From an uncultured Tessaracoccus sp. (lineage in GTDB: Bacteria > Actinomycetota > Actinomycetes > Propionibacteriales > Propionibacteriaceae), in the NCBI RefSeq assembly GCF_943914565.1, contig NZ_CALUCN010000015.1, forward strand, positions 1-63,963: 63,963 bases of DNA. The letters are read 5' to 3'. A program made the translations under genes and the position numbers. Positions 8,078 through 15,692 of this stretch are shown one piece after another. Under the pieces are notes generated by a model. That model made no database searches. It saw only the letters and a list, made by a program, of their open reading frames with translations, and had not been told where the DNA came from. How positions within the stretch are numbered: position 1 is the first letter of the stretch; every line of letters starts with the position of its first letter.

Positions 8078-9776
8078 TGGCCTCCTCGGAGTGTTCACGT
8101 TGCACGGTCCTGATGCGCCAGACCGTACCGCCCAGCACGACGGCGCCGGAGACGATGATGATGATCCAGCCGACGCGGCCGAACTCCGTCGCGGTGACCT
8201 CGATCGACGTCGACGGCCCGACGGGGGTGCCGTCGATGCCGACCAGCCGGGCGTGCACCGTGCTGACGCCGTTGGCGGTGGCGGCGGGGGCGACGCGCAA
8301 CGTCTGCGCCTCGCCGGGGCCGACGCGCACGACGTCGGTGTCGGGCACCGTGATGCGTTGGGGGTTGTCGGAGGTGAACACGACGCGCACCCAGATGGGC
8401 AGGTCCGTCGGGTTGGTGATCGTGGTGGGGAACTCGCTCGTGCGCTCGCCCATCACGAACGACGGCGACGCGCGGAACGTGATCCGGTCCGGGTCGAAGC
8501 CGACCTCCGGCACGGTGTCGAGCCAGGTGCGGGCGTCGTCCTCGGACGCGAAGTCGGCGCCGTAGGCGGCGAGCAGGAGCGGACGCAGGTCCGTGCGTTC
8601 CTTGCCGTCCGGGCCCGACGTGAGCTCACGTCGCGCCGGCTCCTGCCGTTCGACGTCGGCGAGGAGCCGGTCCACGGTGCGCCACGGTCCCTGGTCGGGC
8701 GCCCAGGGGGCGTTGCCGGGCGCGCTCGCGTCGGTGGGGCGCGGTGCGGGGAAGGCGCCGACGAGGCTCGCGACGGGGGGTGCGCCCAGCAGGAAGCAGC
8801 GCAGCCCGCGGCTGGTGGCGCTCGTCACCACCCGCTTGTCGAAGCCCGGGGCCTCGACGTCGGCGTCGGGGAGCAGCGCCACCGTCGGCACGTCGGCCAG
8901 CGCCTCGGGCGCGAGCTCGTCGGCCCACGTCGAGGCCTGTGCGCGCAGCCGGTCGGGCATGCGGGCGAGGTTGGGGTTGCCGTGCGGGGTGCGCCACAGC
9001 CGGCCGGCGTCGCGGAGCGCGTCGACGCGGCGGACGAACTCGGCCGACGCGGGGCTGGGGTTGCGCTCGTCGGCGGCGAGCAGCGTCGCGGCGCGGTAGA
9101 CGGCCGGGTCGATCACCGTCGTGACGCCCGGGGTCTCCGACTCGGCGAGGCGTTCGGTGAGCGGGCCCACGATCTGCTCGGCGAGCTCGTCGGTGACGGC
9201 GCGCGAGCCGGGGCGCGTGCCGGCGCGGGCGGTGAGGAACACGAGGTCGGTGAGCCGGAACGGCTGCGACGCGTGCGGCAGCAGCGCGCGCTCGCGTCCG
9301 ACGGTCTCGCGGGTGCCCGTGGCGCTCGTGGCGGCACGGACGTCCACGCCGACGACGGTGGCCACCTGGTCGTCGGCGAGGTCGAGCGCGGCGAGCGGCA
9401 CGCGGAGCGTGAACGGCGTGGACGCGCCCGGCGCGAGCGGCGTCGAGGTGGCGAGGCTCGCGCCCGGCCGGTGCCGGACGCCGGTGGGCGCGGTGGCGTG
9501 GGAGTCGATCGCGGCGTCGACGTCGTCGAACGTGGTGAGGCCCGAGCGGTGCCACACCTCGGCGTCGACCCAGTACAGCGGCACCCCGGTGGTGTTGGTG
9601 AACGTGCCGCGCAGCGTGAGCCCGGTGCCCGGGTGCTCGGCGTCGAGCACCGTCGGGGTGACGACGGTGAGTTGCACCCGTCCGGAGGGAACCTCGTCAG
9701 CGCGTGCCGGGCCGATCCCGAGCGTGCTCAGGAGCAGTGCCAGCACGACGCAGAGCAGGGTCCGGGCGCGGGTCAC
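8061..9776 (-). CDS. DUF6049 family secreted, membrane-anchored protein
   Basis: A 571-residue protein that begins with a signal peptide (residues about 1-30, ending near A-R-A-D) and ends with one membrane helix (about 530-555) and a short basic-acidic cytoplasmic tail. The body lies outside the cell and looks like beta-rich domains with a middle region resembling glycosidase-fold segments. In actinobacteria DUF6049 genes sit beside murJ/mviN and the CCA transferase gene, as here, which points to a role in the cell envelope, but the biochemical function is unknown. GTG 9776 is chosen because it places the signal peptide at the N-terminus. Its 3' end overlaps the murJ start by 17 bases. Confidence 0.8.
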   Translation of the reverse strand: MTRARTLLCVVLALLLSTLGIGPARADEVPSGRVQLTVVTPTVLDAEHPGTGLTLRGTFTNTTGVPLYWVDAEVWHRSGLTTFDDVDAAIDSHATAPTGVRHRPGASLATSTPLAPGASTPFTLRVPLAALDLADDQVATVVGVDVRAATSATGTRETVGRERALLPHASQPFRLTDLVFLTARAGTRPGSRAVTDELAEQIVGPLTERLAESETPGVTTVIDPAVYRAATLLAADERNPSPASAEFVRRVDALRDAGRLWRTPHGNPNLARMPDRLRAQASTWADELAPEALADVPTVALLPDADVEAPGFDKRVVTSATSRGLRCFLLGAPPVASLVGAFPAPRPTDASAPGNAPWAPDQGPWRTVDRLLADVERQEPARRELTSGPDGKERTDLRPLLLAAYGADFASEDDARTWLDTVPEVGFDPDRITFRASPSFVMGERTSEFPTTITNPTDLPIWVRVVFTSDNPQRITVPDTDVVRVGPGEAQTLRVAPAATANGVSTVHARLVGIDGTPVGPSTSIEVTATEFGRVGWIIIIVSGAVVLGGTVWRIRTVQREHSEEASESGQ

Positions 9777-9902
9777 CCACTCATCGTAGACGGGCGCCGG
9801 CAACGCGGCCGGGACCCACCGCCGCCCGCGCGCAGGTTCGGTGGGCCCGGGGCGTGCGAGGATGGGGCGCAGCCCACGGCAACCGACGAGGAGAGGAGGG
9901 GC

Positions 9903-11402
9903 ATGACGGACCCACGCGACGACGACCTGGTGCCCGGATTCGTCCTCGGTCCGGTGATCGGCAAGGGCGGGTTCGCGACGGTGCACCGGGCGAAGCAGGT
10001 CTCACTCGACCGCGAGGTAGCGGTGAAGATCGACTCGCGCGTCACCGACGACGCCCGCAACGCCCGGCGCTTCCTGCGGGAGGCGACCGCCTCGTCGCTC
10101 ATCTCCTCCCACCCGCACGTCGTGAGCCTCATCGACGCCGGCACGACGAGCGACCGCCGCCCGTACCTCGCGATGGAGCTGTGCGAGGGCGGATCGGTGG
10201 CGAAGCTGCTGAAGTCGCACGGGCCGCTGCGGCCGGCGGACGCCAACGAGGTCGCGATCGCCGTCGCCGGTGCGCTCGCGGCGGCGCACGAGCACGGCAT
10301 CCTCCACCGCGACATCAAGCCCGCGAACATCCTCATCGACGCCTACGGCACGCCGCGGCTGGGCGACTTCGGGCTCGCCGCGCTGCCCACGCCCGGAGAG
10401 GAGCTGTCGGTCACGCTCGAGGCGCTCACCCCCGCCTACGCCTCGCCGGAGACGTTCGAGCGGGCCGTGCCGAGCAAGGCCGCCGACGTGTGGAGCCTGG
10501 GTGCGACGATCTACACGCTCATCACCGGCTACTCCCCGCGCCGCAACCCCGACGGCTCGTCGATGCACGTCGCCGAGATCATCCAGCACCTCGCCGACCC
10601 GGTCCCGGCGCCCACGCACGTCGCCCACGCGGAGCCGCTCATGCGGGCGGTGTGGCGGGCCACGGCCCACGAGCCTGCGCAGCGCCCCAGCGCGGCCGAG
10701 CTGCGCGCCATGCTCATCGCGCTGCGCGGCCGTCTCGGACCCGGCCGCGACGTCCAGGTGCACGCCGACATCACGCAGATCACGCCCGAGATGGGCGCGT
10801 TCACCGGCCTCGGCAACGCGACGCCCGCGTCCGCGGCGACGCAGCCCTCGCCACCCCCGTCGACGCAACCCTCGGCGCCCGCGGCGAGACCCCCGTCGAC
10901 GCCGCCGGCGACGCGCACGCACCGATGGGTGGCGCCGGTCGCCGTCGCGACGGTGGTCGTGCTCCTCGCGAGCATCGCCGGGCTGGGCGCCGCGACCAGC
11001 TGGTTCGGGCTCGCCGGCCCGAAGGGCACGGGCGAGCAGGGCGGGGACCCGGGCACGATCGCGTGGGTCGCGCCCGCCGTCGGGACGTGCTACGGCGAGA
11101 CGCAGTCGCTCGACGGGGGCGTCGTCGCCGAGCAGGTGCCGTGCGAGCAGCTGCACACGTGGGAGACGTTCGCCACCGGCACCCTGGGCGACGACGTCGC
11201 CTCGGCCTCGCCCGAGGACGCGAAGGCGGACCCGGCGTTCGGGCAGGCGTGCACGAAGGCCGCGCTCGACGGGCACACCGACGTCGCGGTCGAGCGACTG
11301 CGCATCGAGGTGCTGCCGCCGTCGCCGGAGCGGTTCGCCGACGGGGAGCGCCGGTTCAGCTGCATCGCGACGAGCGGCCCCAGGCTGGGCTCCCTCGGCT
11401 GA
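9903..11402 (+). CDS. Membrane Ser/Thr protein kinase with extracytoplasmic C-terminal domain
   Basis: A 499-residue Hanks-type kinase. The N-terminal domain (about 10-270) has the Gly-rich loop G-K-G-G-F-A-T-V, the V-A-V-K lysine, H-R-D-I-K-P-A-N and D-F-G, so it should be active. A Pro/Ser-rich linker follows, then one membrane helix (about 340-366) and an outer domain of about 115 residues. That outer part starts V-G-T-C-Y and contains V-P-C-x-x-x-H-x-W-E, like the septum-formation-type domains with paired cysteines; no PASTA repeats are present. ATG 9903 has a strong GAGGAGAGGAGG ribosome site. It is divergent from the DUF6049/murJ pair. Since it lies next to MurJ, a link to peptidoglycan control is plausible but unproven. 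Confidence 0.9.
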   Translation: MTDPRDDDLVPGFVLGPVIGKGGFATVHRAKQVSLDREVAVKIDSRVTDDARNARRFLREATASSLISSHPHVVSLIDAGTTSDRRPYLAMELCEGGSVAKLLKSHGPLRPADANEVAIAVAGALAAAHEHGILHRDIKPANILIDAYGTPRLGDFGLAALPTPGEELSVTLEALTPAYASPETFERAVPSKAADVWSLGATIYTLITGYSPRRNPDGSSMHVAEIIQHLADPVPAPTHVAHAEPLMRAVWRATAHEPAQRPSAAELRAMLIALRGRLGPGRDVQVHADITQITPEMGAFTGLGNATPASAATQPSPPPSTQPSAPAARPPSTPPATRTHRWVAPVAVATVVVLLASIAGLGAATSWFGLAGPKGTGEQGGDPGTIAWVAPAVGTCYGETQSLDGGVVAEQVPCEQLHTWETFATGTLGDDVASASPEDAKADPAFGQACTKAALDGHTDVAVERLRIEVLPPSPERFADGERRFSCIATSGPRLGSLG

Positions 11403-11403
11403 G

Positions 11404-12840
11404 TCAGCCGCGCGACTCCCACCACTGCAGCAGCAGCGCCTCGGCGGTGTCCTCGTCGACGGGGCCGTGCTCGATGCGGTGCTCGAGCAGGAAGCGGTAC
11501 GCCTCGCCGACCTCGCGGCCGGGCGGGATGCCCAGGATCGCCATGATCTGCGTGCCGTCCAGGTGCGGGCGCATCGCGTCGAGCTCCTCCTGGTTGGCGA
11601 GCTCGTCGATGCGCCACTCGAGCTCGTCGTAGGCGCGGCGCAGGCGCGTGGCCTTCGCGCGGTTGCGGGTGGTGCAGTCGGCGCGGGTGAGGATGTGGAG
11701 CCGCTCGAGCTCGTCGCCGGCGTCGCGCACGTAGCGGCGCACGGCCGAGTCGGTCCAGGCGCCCTCCTGGTAGCCGTGGAAGCGCAGGTGCAGCTCGATC
11801 AGCCGGCAGACCGACTTCGTGACCGCCTGGGGGTAGTTGAGCGCGCGGAGCCGACGGCGGGCCATCTTGGCGCCCACCACGTCGTGGTGGTGGAACGTGA
11901 CCTTGGGCCCCTCGAAGCGACGGGTGGCCGGCTTGCCGATGTCGTGCAGCAGTGCCGCGAGCCGGTTGACGAGGTCGGGCTCGTGCCCGCGGGCCTTCTC
12001 GAGGTCGATCGCCTGGTCGAGCACGGTGAGCGAGTGCTGGTAGACGTCCTTGTGGCGGTGGTGCTCGTCGCGCTCGAGGCGCAGCGCGGGCAGCTCGGGC
12101 AGGAACCGCTCCGCGAGGCCGGTCTCGACGAGCAGGTCCAGCCCCGCGCGGGGGGAGTCGGTGAGCAGCAACGCGTTGAGCTCGCCCTGGATGCGCTCGA
12201 CCGAGACGATGTCGATCCGCTCGGCCATGCCGCGCATCGCGGCGACGACCTCGTTGCCGACGTGGAAGCCGAGCCTGGACGCGAACCGTGCGGCGCGCAG
12301 CATGCGCAGGGGGTCGTCGGAGAAGGACACCTCCGGCTCGGTCGGGGTGCGCAGGATGCCGGCGGCGAGGTCCTGCAGGCCGCCGTGGGGGTCGATGAAG
12401 CGGCGGGTGGCGACGTCGATCGCCATCGCGTTGACCGTGAAGTCGCGGCGGACGAGGTCCTCGTCGATCGAGTCGCCGAACGCGACGACGGGCTTGCGGG
12501 TGTGCTCCTCGTAGGCGTCGGCGCGGAACGTCGTCACCTCGATCTGCCACTCGTGGCCCTCGGCGCGCTTCATCGCGCCGATCGTGCCGAACTCCTTGCC
12601 GATGTCCCACGTCGACGGCGTGAACCGGCGAAGCAGCGCGTGGGTCTCGTCGGGGCGGGCCGACGTCGTGAAGTCGAGGTCGTGGCCGAGCCGGCCGAGC
12701 AGCGCGTCGCGGACGGAGCCGCCGACGAGGTGCAACTCGTGGCCGGCGCCGCGGAACAGCGCGCCGAGTTCGTCGATCACCGGCGCGATGCGCAGCAGCT
12801 CCTGCATCGCGTTCGTCTGGGCTCGGGAGAGGGAGGACAC
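11404..12840 (-). CDS. CCA tRNA nucleotidyltransferase
   Basis: This enzyme adds or repairs the CCA end of tRNAs. The 478-residue protein has the class II nucleotidyltransferase core L-V-G-G-S-V-R-D-x-L-L-G followed by D-x-D (D-L-D-F), the R-R-D-F-T-V-N-A motif, the R-F-A-S-R-L helix region and an HD phosphohydrolase domain (L-L-H-D-I-G-K, with further His at H-H-H-D) in the C-terminal half. GTG 12840 is used because the following residues lead directly into the fold; an ATG at 12850 is in another frame. It converges with the kinase gene with one base between stops. The pairing with DUF6049/murJ is common in actinobacteria near the origin. Confidence 0.95.
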   Translation of the reverse strand: MSSLSRAQTNAMQELLRIAPVIDELGALFRGAGHELHLVGGSVRDALLGRLGHDLDFTTSARPDETHALLRRFTPSTWDIGKEFGTIGAMKRAEGHEWQIEVTTFRADAYEEHTRKPVVAFGDSIDEDLVRRDFTVNAMAIDVATRRFIDPHGGLQDLAAGILRTPTEPEVSFSDDPLRMLRAARFASRLGFHVGNEVVAAMRGMAERIDIVSVERIQGELNALLLTDSPRAGLDLLVETGLAERFLPELPALRLERDEHHRHKDVYQHSLTVLDQAIDLEKARGHEPDLVNRLAALLHDIGKPATRRFEGPKVTFHHHDVVGAKMARRRLRALNYPQAVTKSVCRLIELHLRFHGYQEGAWTDSAVRRYVRDAGDELERLHILTRADCTTRNRAKATRLRRAYDELEWRIDELANQEELDAMRPHLDGTQIMAILGIPPGREVGEAYRFLLEHRIEHGPVDEDTAEALLLQWWESRG

Positions 12841-12899
12841 GGCGCTCCATCGTACCGGAATCGCGGAAACGGGCGACCTGACCCCGCGGGCGTGATTGG

Positions 12900-14069
12900 A
12901 TGCGAGACGTGCGCGTGAACCAGCTGCTGGGACCCATGGTGGGCCTCGTCGTGGCCTCCGTCGGCGCCGGCGTGCTGAGCTGGCAGGGCGCCGACCTGCG
13001 CGCCGTGCCGGAGCCGCCCGGCCCGACACCGACGCTGCCCGCGACGGTCGAGGCCGTGCCCGAGCAGGGGACCTCCCGCACGACGAGTGCCCGCACGAGC
13101 CCCGTCCCCACGAGCCCCGTCCCCGGGCGCACGGTGCCGCAGCGCGGGCCCGACGAGGGCTCGCTGTTCCCGCGCCACGAGTACGGGGAGGACATGCTCC
13201 TGCCCCGCCCCGAGGGCACGGCCACGGCGACGCACGACCCCCTCGGCGCGGTCCGCGCCACCGGCGACGGCACGCTTGCCCAGCCGGTGAACGGCCGTCG
13301 CACCTCGCCGTTCGGCATGCGCTTCCACCCGGTGCTGCACGTCCGCAAGCTCCACACCGGGCTCGACTTCGCCGCGCCCTGCGGCACCCCCGTCGGGGCG
13401 GCCGCCGACGGCACGGTCTCGTTCGTCGGCTGGGCCGGCGGCAACGGCTTCATGGTGGGGATCCGCCACGGGCGGATCAACGGCTACGACGTGGTGACCA
13501 ACTACGCGCACCTCTCGTCGGCGGCGGTGCGCGTGGGCGACCGTGTGACGCGGCACCAGGGCATCGGCCGCGTCGGCAACACCGGCTTCTCGACGGGCTG
13601 CCACCTGCACTTCGAGGTGAAGGCCGACGGCGAGTACACCGATCCCGCGTCGTGGCTGGCCGGCGGGGATGCCGTGGTGTTCGCGAAGGACATGCCCGAC
13701 CACGCCGCCGGCGCCGGCCCCTCGCCCTCACCGTCGCCCAGCCCGAGCCGGTCGCCCTCGCCCAGCCCGAGCTCCAGTCCCAGCCCCTCCCCGTCCCCGA
13801 CGTCGGCGCGCCCCACGCGCACCCCGTCGCCGTCCCCGTCGCCCCGACCGGCGAGCCCCGGCCCCGGCCGGAGTCCGAGCCCCTCGCCATCCCCCTCCGC
13901 CGCGCCGAGCCCGTCCGTGTCGCCCAGCCCGTCGCCGTCGCCCTCGGCGAGTGGCAGCCCCTCGCCGAGCCCGTCGCCGAGCGCGAGCCCGACGGGCCCC
14001 ACCACCCCGGGCGTGACGCCGTCCGCCCCGACGACCCCGAGCCCGGCCGAGCCGTCGCCCACACCTTGA
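12900..14069 (+). CDS. M23 family metallopeptidase with long Ser/Pro-repeat tail
   Basis: A 389-residue secreted or membrane-anchored peptidoglycan hydrolase of the LytM/M23 class. A hydrophobic segment at about residues 8-25 should act as signal or anchor. The M23 domain (about 130-255) has complete zinc motifs: H-T-G-L-D and H-L-H-F-E, plus the G-x-R-x-H-P-V region upstream. Residues about 265-389 are almost pure Ser-Pro-Ser-Pro with a few basic and Thr interruptions, a flexible wall-spanning tail that could also be glycosylated. Only 59 bases separate it from the divergent CCA gene, so the two share a promoter region. ATG 12900 and GTG 12909 are both possible starts. Confidence 0.88.
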   Translation: MRDVRVNQLLGPMVGLVVASVGAGVLSWQGADLRAVPEPPGPTPTLPATVEAVPEQGTSRTTSARTSPVPTSPVPGRTVPQRGPDEGSLFPRHEYGEDMLLPRPEGTATATHDPLGAVRATGDGTLAQPVNGRRTSPFGMRFHPVLHVRKLHTGLDFAAPCGTPVGAAADGTVSFVGWAGGNGFMVGIRHGRINGYDVVTNYAHLSSAAVRVGDRVTRHQGIGRVGNTGFSTGCHLHFEVKADGEYTDPASWLAGGDAVVFAKDMPDHAAGAGPSPSPSPSPSRSPSPSPSSSPSPSPSPTSARPTRTPSPSPSPRPASPGPGRSPSPSPSPSAAPSPSVSPSPSPSPSASGSPSPSPSPSASPTGPTTPGVTPSAPTTPSPAEPSPTP

Positions 14070-14079
14070 TCCCCGCCCG

Positions 14080-14093
14080 TACGCTGGGCCGCG
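14080..14093 (+). promoter_or_regulatory. Possible -10 element for leaderless mscS-like gene
   Basis: TACGCT at 14080-14085 fits TAnnnT and ends 8 bases before ATG 14094. No Shine-Dalgarno is visible between them. Confidence 0.35.
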
Positions 14094-14972
14094 ATGGAAG
14101 AACAACTCTCTGCACTCTCCGCCCAGCTCGTGCGCGCCGGCGTGATCCTGCTGCTCGCCATCGCCGCCCGCATCTTGGTGCGGATCGCCATTCGTCACAC
14201 CGAACGCGTCCTGCTCGCGCGGGCGCCCGAGCCGCTGCGCAAGCTCTCCAACAAGGCCCAGTCCCTCGTCAAGCCCGAGTCCGAGGCCGTGCGCACCCGG
14301 CGTCAGCAGCGCGTCGGCACGCTGGCGAGTCTGCTGCGCAACATCGCCGACATCGTGATCGTGGTCGTCGCGGGCATGACGATCCTCGCGATCTTCCACG
14401 TGCCGATGGGGCCGCTGCTCGCGTCGGCGGGCATCGGCGGTGTCGCGATCGGCTTCGGCGCGCAGTCGCTGGTGAAGGACTACCTCTCCGGCATCTTCAT
14501 GCTGGCCGAGGACCAGTTCGGCGTCGGTGACCTCATCACGGTCGACGACGTGACCGGCACCGTCGAGGAGGTCACCCTGCGCGTCACCCGCGTGCGCGAC
14601 GCGGCCGGCACGACGTGGTACCTGCGCAACGGCGAGATCCTCAAGGTCGGCAACGTCTCGAAGGCCTCGACGTTCGTGATCGTCGACGTGCCCGTCGCGC
14701 CCGACGAGGACCCCGAGCGCGCGGCCGAGGTGATTGGCACGGCCGTTTCGGGCATGCACGAGGAGCCGGCCTTCCGCGACCTCCTCACCGCCGAGCCGAC
14801 GGTGCTCGGCGTGGGCGCGATCGACGCGTCGGCGATGACGATGCAGGTGCTGCTCACCGCGGCGCCCAACAAGCAGTGGGGCCCGATGCGGGCCGTGCGG
14901 CAACGCGCCCAGCAGGCCCTCGTCGAGGCCGGCGTCCGCGGGGCGCTGCTGCCCGGCCACGTCGCCGAGTGA
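14094..14972 (+). CDS. MscS family mechanosensitive ion channel
   Basis: A 292-residue membrane protein that should release solutes under osmotic downshock. It has an N-terminal membrane helix (about 12-28), a charged loop, two further helices (about 80-130) with the Gly/Ala-rich pore helix S-A-G-I-G-G-V-A-I-G-F-G-A-Q-S-L-V-K-D, and then the beta domain with G-D-x-I-x-V and the R-N-G-E-I motif, all hallmarks of MscS. It is shorter than many actinobacterial MscS homologues that carry long C-terminal tails. The stop faces that of the TetR gene 30 bases away. The start is fixed by a 24-base gap to the M23 gene and an immediate -10-like element. Confidence 0.92.
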   Translation: MEEQLSALSAQLVRAGVILLLAIAARILVRIAIRHTERVLLARAPEPLRKLSNKAQSLVKPESEAVRTRRQQRVGTLASLLRNIADIVIVVVAGMTILAIFHVPMGPLLASAGIGGVAIGFGAQSLVKDYLSGIFMLAEDQFGVGDLITVDDVTGTVEEVTLRVTRVRDAAGTTWYLRNGEILKVGNVSKASTFVIVDVPVAPDEDPERAAEVIGTAVSGMHEEPAFRDLLTAEPTVLGVGAIDASAMTMQVLLTAAPNKQWGPMRAVRQRAQQALVEAGVRGALLPGHVAE

Positions 14973-15002
14973 CCGTCCCGGCCCCGGGCGCCCCCGTCCA
15001 CG

Positions 15003-15593
15003 TCAGTCGCGGGGTGCCATCAGCGCGACGACGAGCGCGCTCATCAGCTCCTGGTCGACCGAGCCGTCGGGGCTCGGCCGGAAGAACACGGCGTCGAACA
15101 CCGAGATCATGCGCTCGGGCGGGAGCCGGAACGTGAGGCCGGCGTGGTCCGCGGCGCGCCGGAGCGCGTCGGTGAGCGACGGGAAGATCTCGGCCTCGAA
15201 CGCCGCGAGCCGCGCCGCGAGCTCGGGGCTGCGCGTGGCGCGCAGCCGGATCTCCACCATCGTGCGGCGGAAGTCCGCCGTCGGGCCCAGCGTACGGAAG
15301 AACGTCGGCATCGCCTCGCCGACGGCCCACGGGATCCCCGCGCCGCGGCCGGTGGAGGGGCCGAGCGTCTCCTGCAGGCTGCGCAGGGTGCGTTCGGCGT
15401 GTGCCTCGAGGATCGCGATGCACAGGTCGTCCTTCGTCGCGAAGTTGGAGTAGAACGCGCCGCGGGTGAAGCCGGCGGTCTCGCACAGGCGCTCGACGCT
15501 CGTCGCGTCGATGCCCTGCTCCGCGAACTCGTGCACGGCGGCCTCGACGAGCTTCGTGCGGGTGGCCTCACGGCGGGGCGTGGTCTCGGTCAT
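15003..15593 (-). CDS. TetR family regulator of the MMPL/YhgE operon
   Basis: A 196-residue TetR-type repressor. Residues about 10-60 form the helix-turn-helix: T-R-x-K-L-V-E-A-A, then G-I-D-A-T-S-V-E-R-L-C-E-T-A-G-F-T-R-G-A-F-Y-S-N-F, with the usual F-Y-x-x-F ending. The remainder is the helical ligand domain. It is divergent from the MMPL gene with a 99-base gap that contains an inverted repeat (15638-15651), so it most likely represses that operon and itself. The ligand is unknown. ATG 15593 is chosen; an upstream extension would run through the shared promoter region. Confidence 0.9.
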   Translation of the reverse strand: MTETTPRREATRTKLVEAAVHEFAEQGIDATSVERLCETAGFTRGAFYSNFATKDDLCIAILEAHAERTLRSLQETLGPSTGRGAGIPWAVGEAMPTFFRTLGPTADFRRTMVEIRLRATRSPELAARLAAFEAEIFPSLTDALRRAADHAGLTFRLPPERMISVFDAVFFRPSPDGSVDQELMSALVVALMAPRD

Positions 15594-15637
15594 GGGTTCC
15601 TCGAATGCGGTGGCTGGGCACGAGTCTAGGGCATCGG

Positions 15638-15651
15638 ATACAGGAGTGTAT
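15638..15651. promoter_or_regulatory. Inverted repeat, likely TetR operator
   Basis: ATACA at 15638-15642, GGAG spacer, TGTAT at 15647-15651. It is the only clear dyad in the divergent promoter between the TetR gene and the MMPL gene. Confidence 0.55.
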
Positions 15652-15692
15652 GCTGGGGGTGGATTCACTGGTGCATCGAAGGTGAGGTGGGC

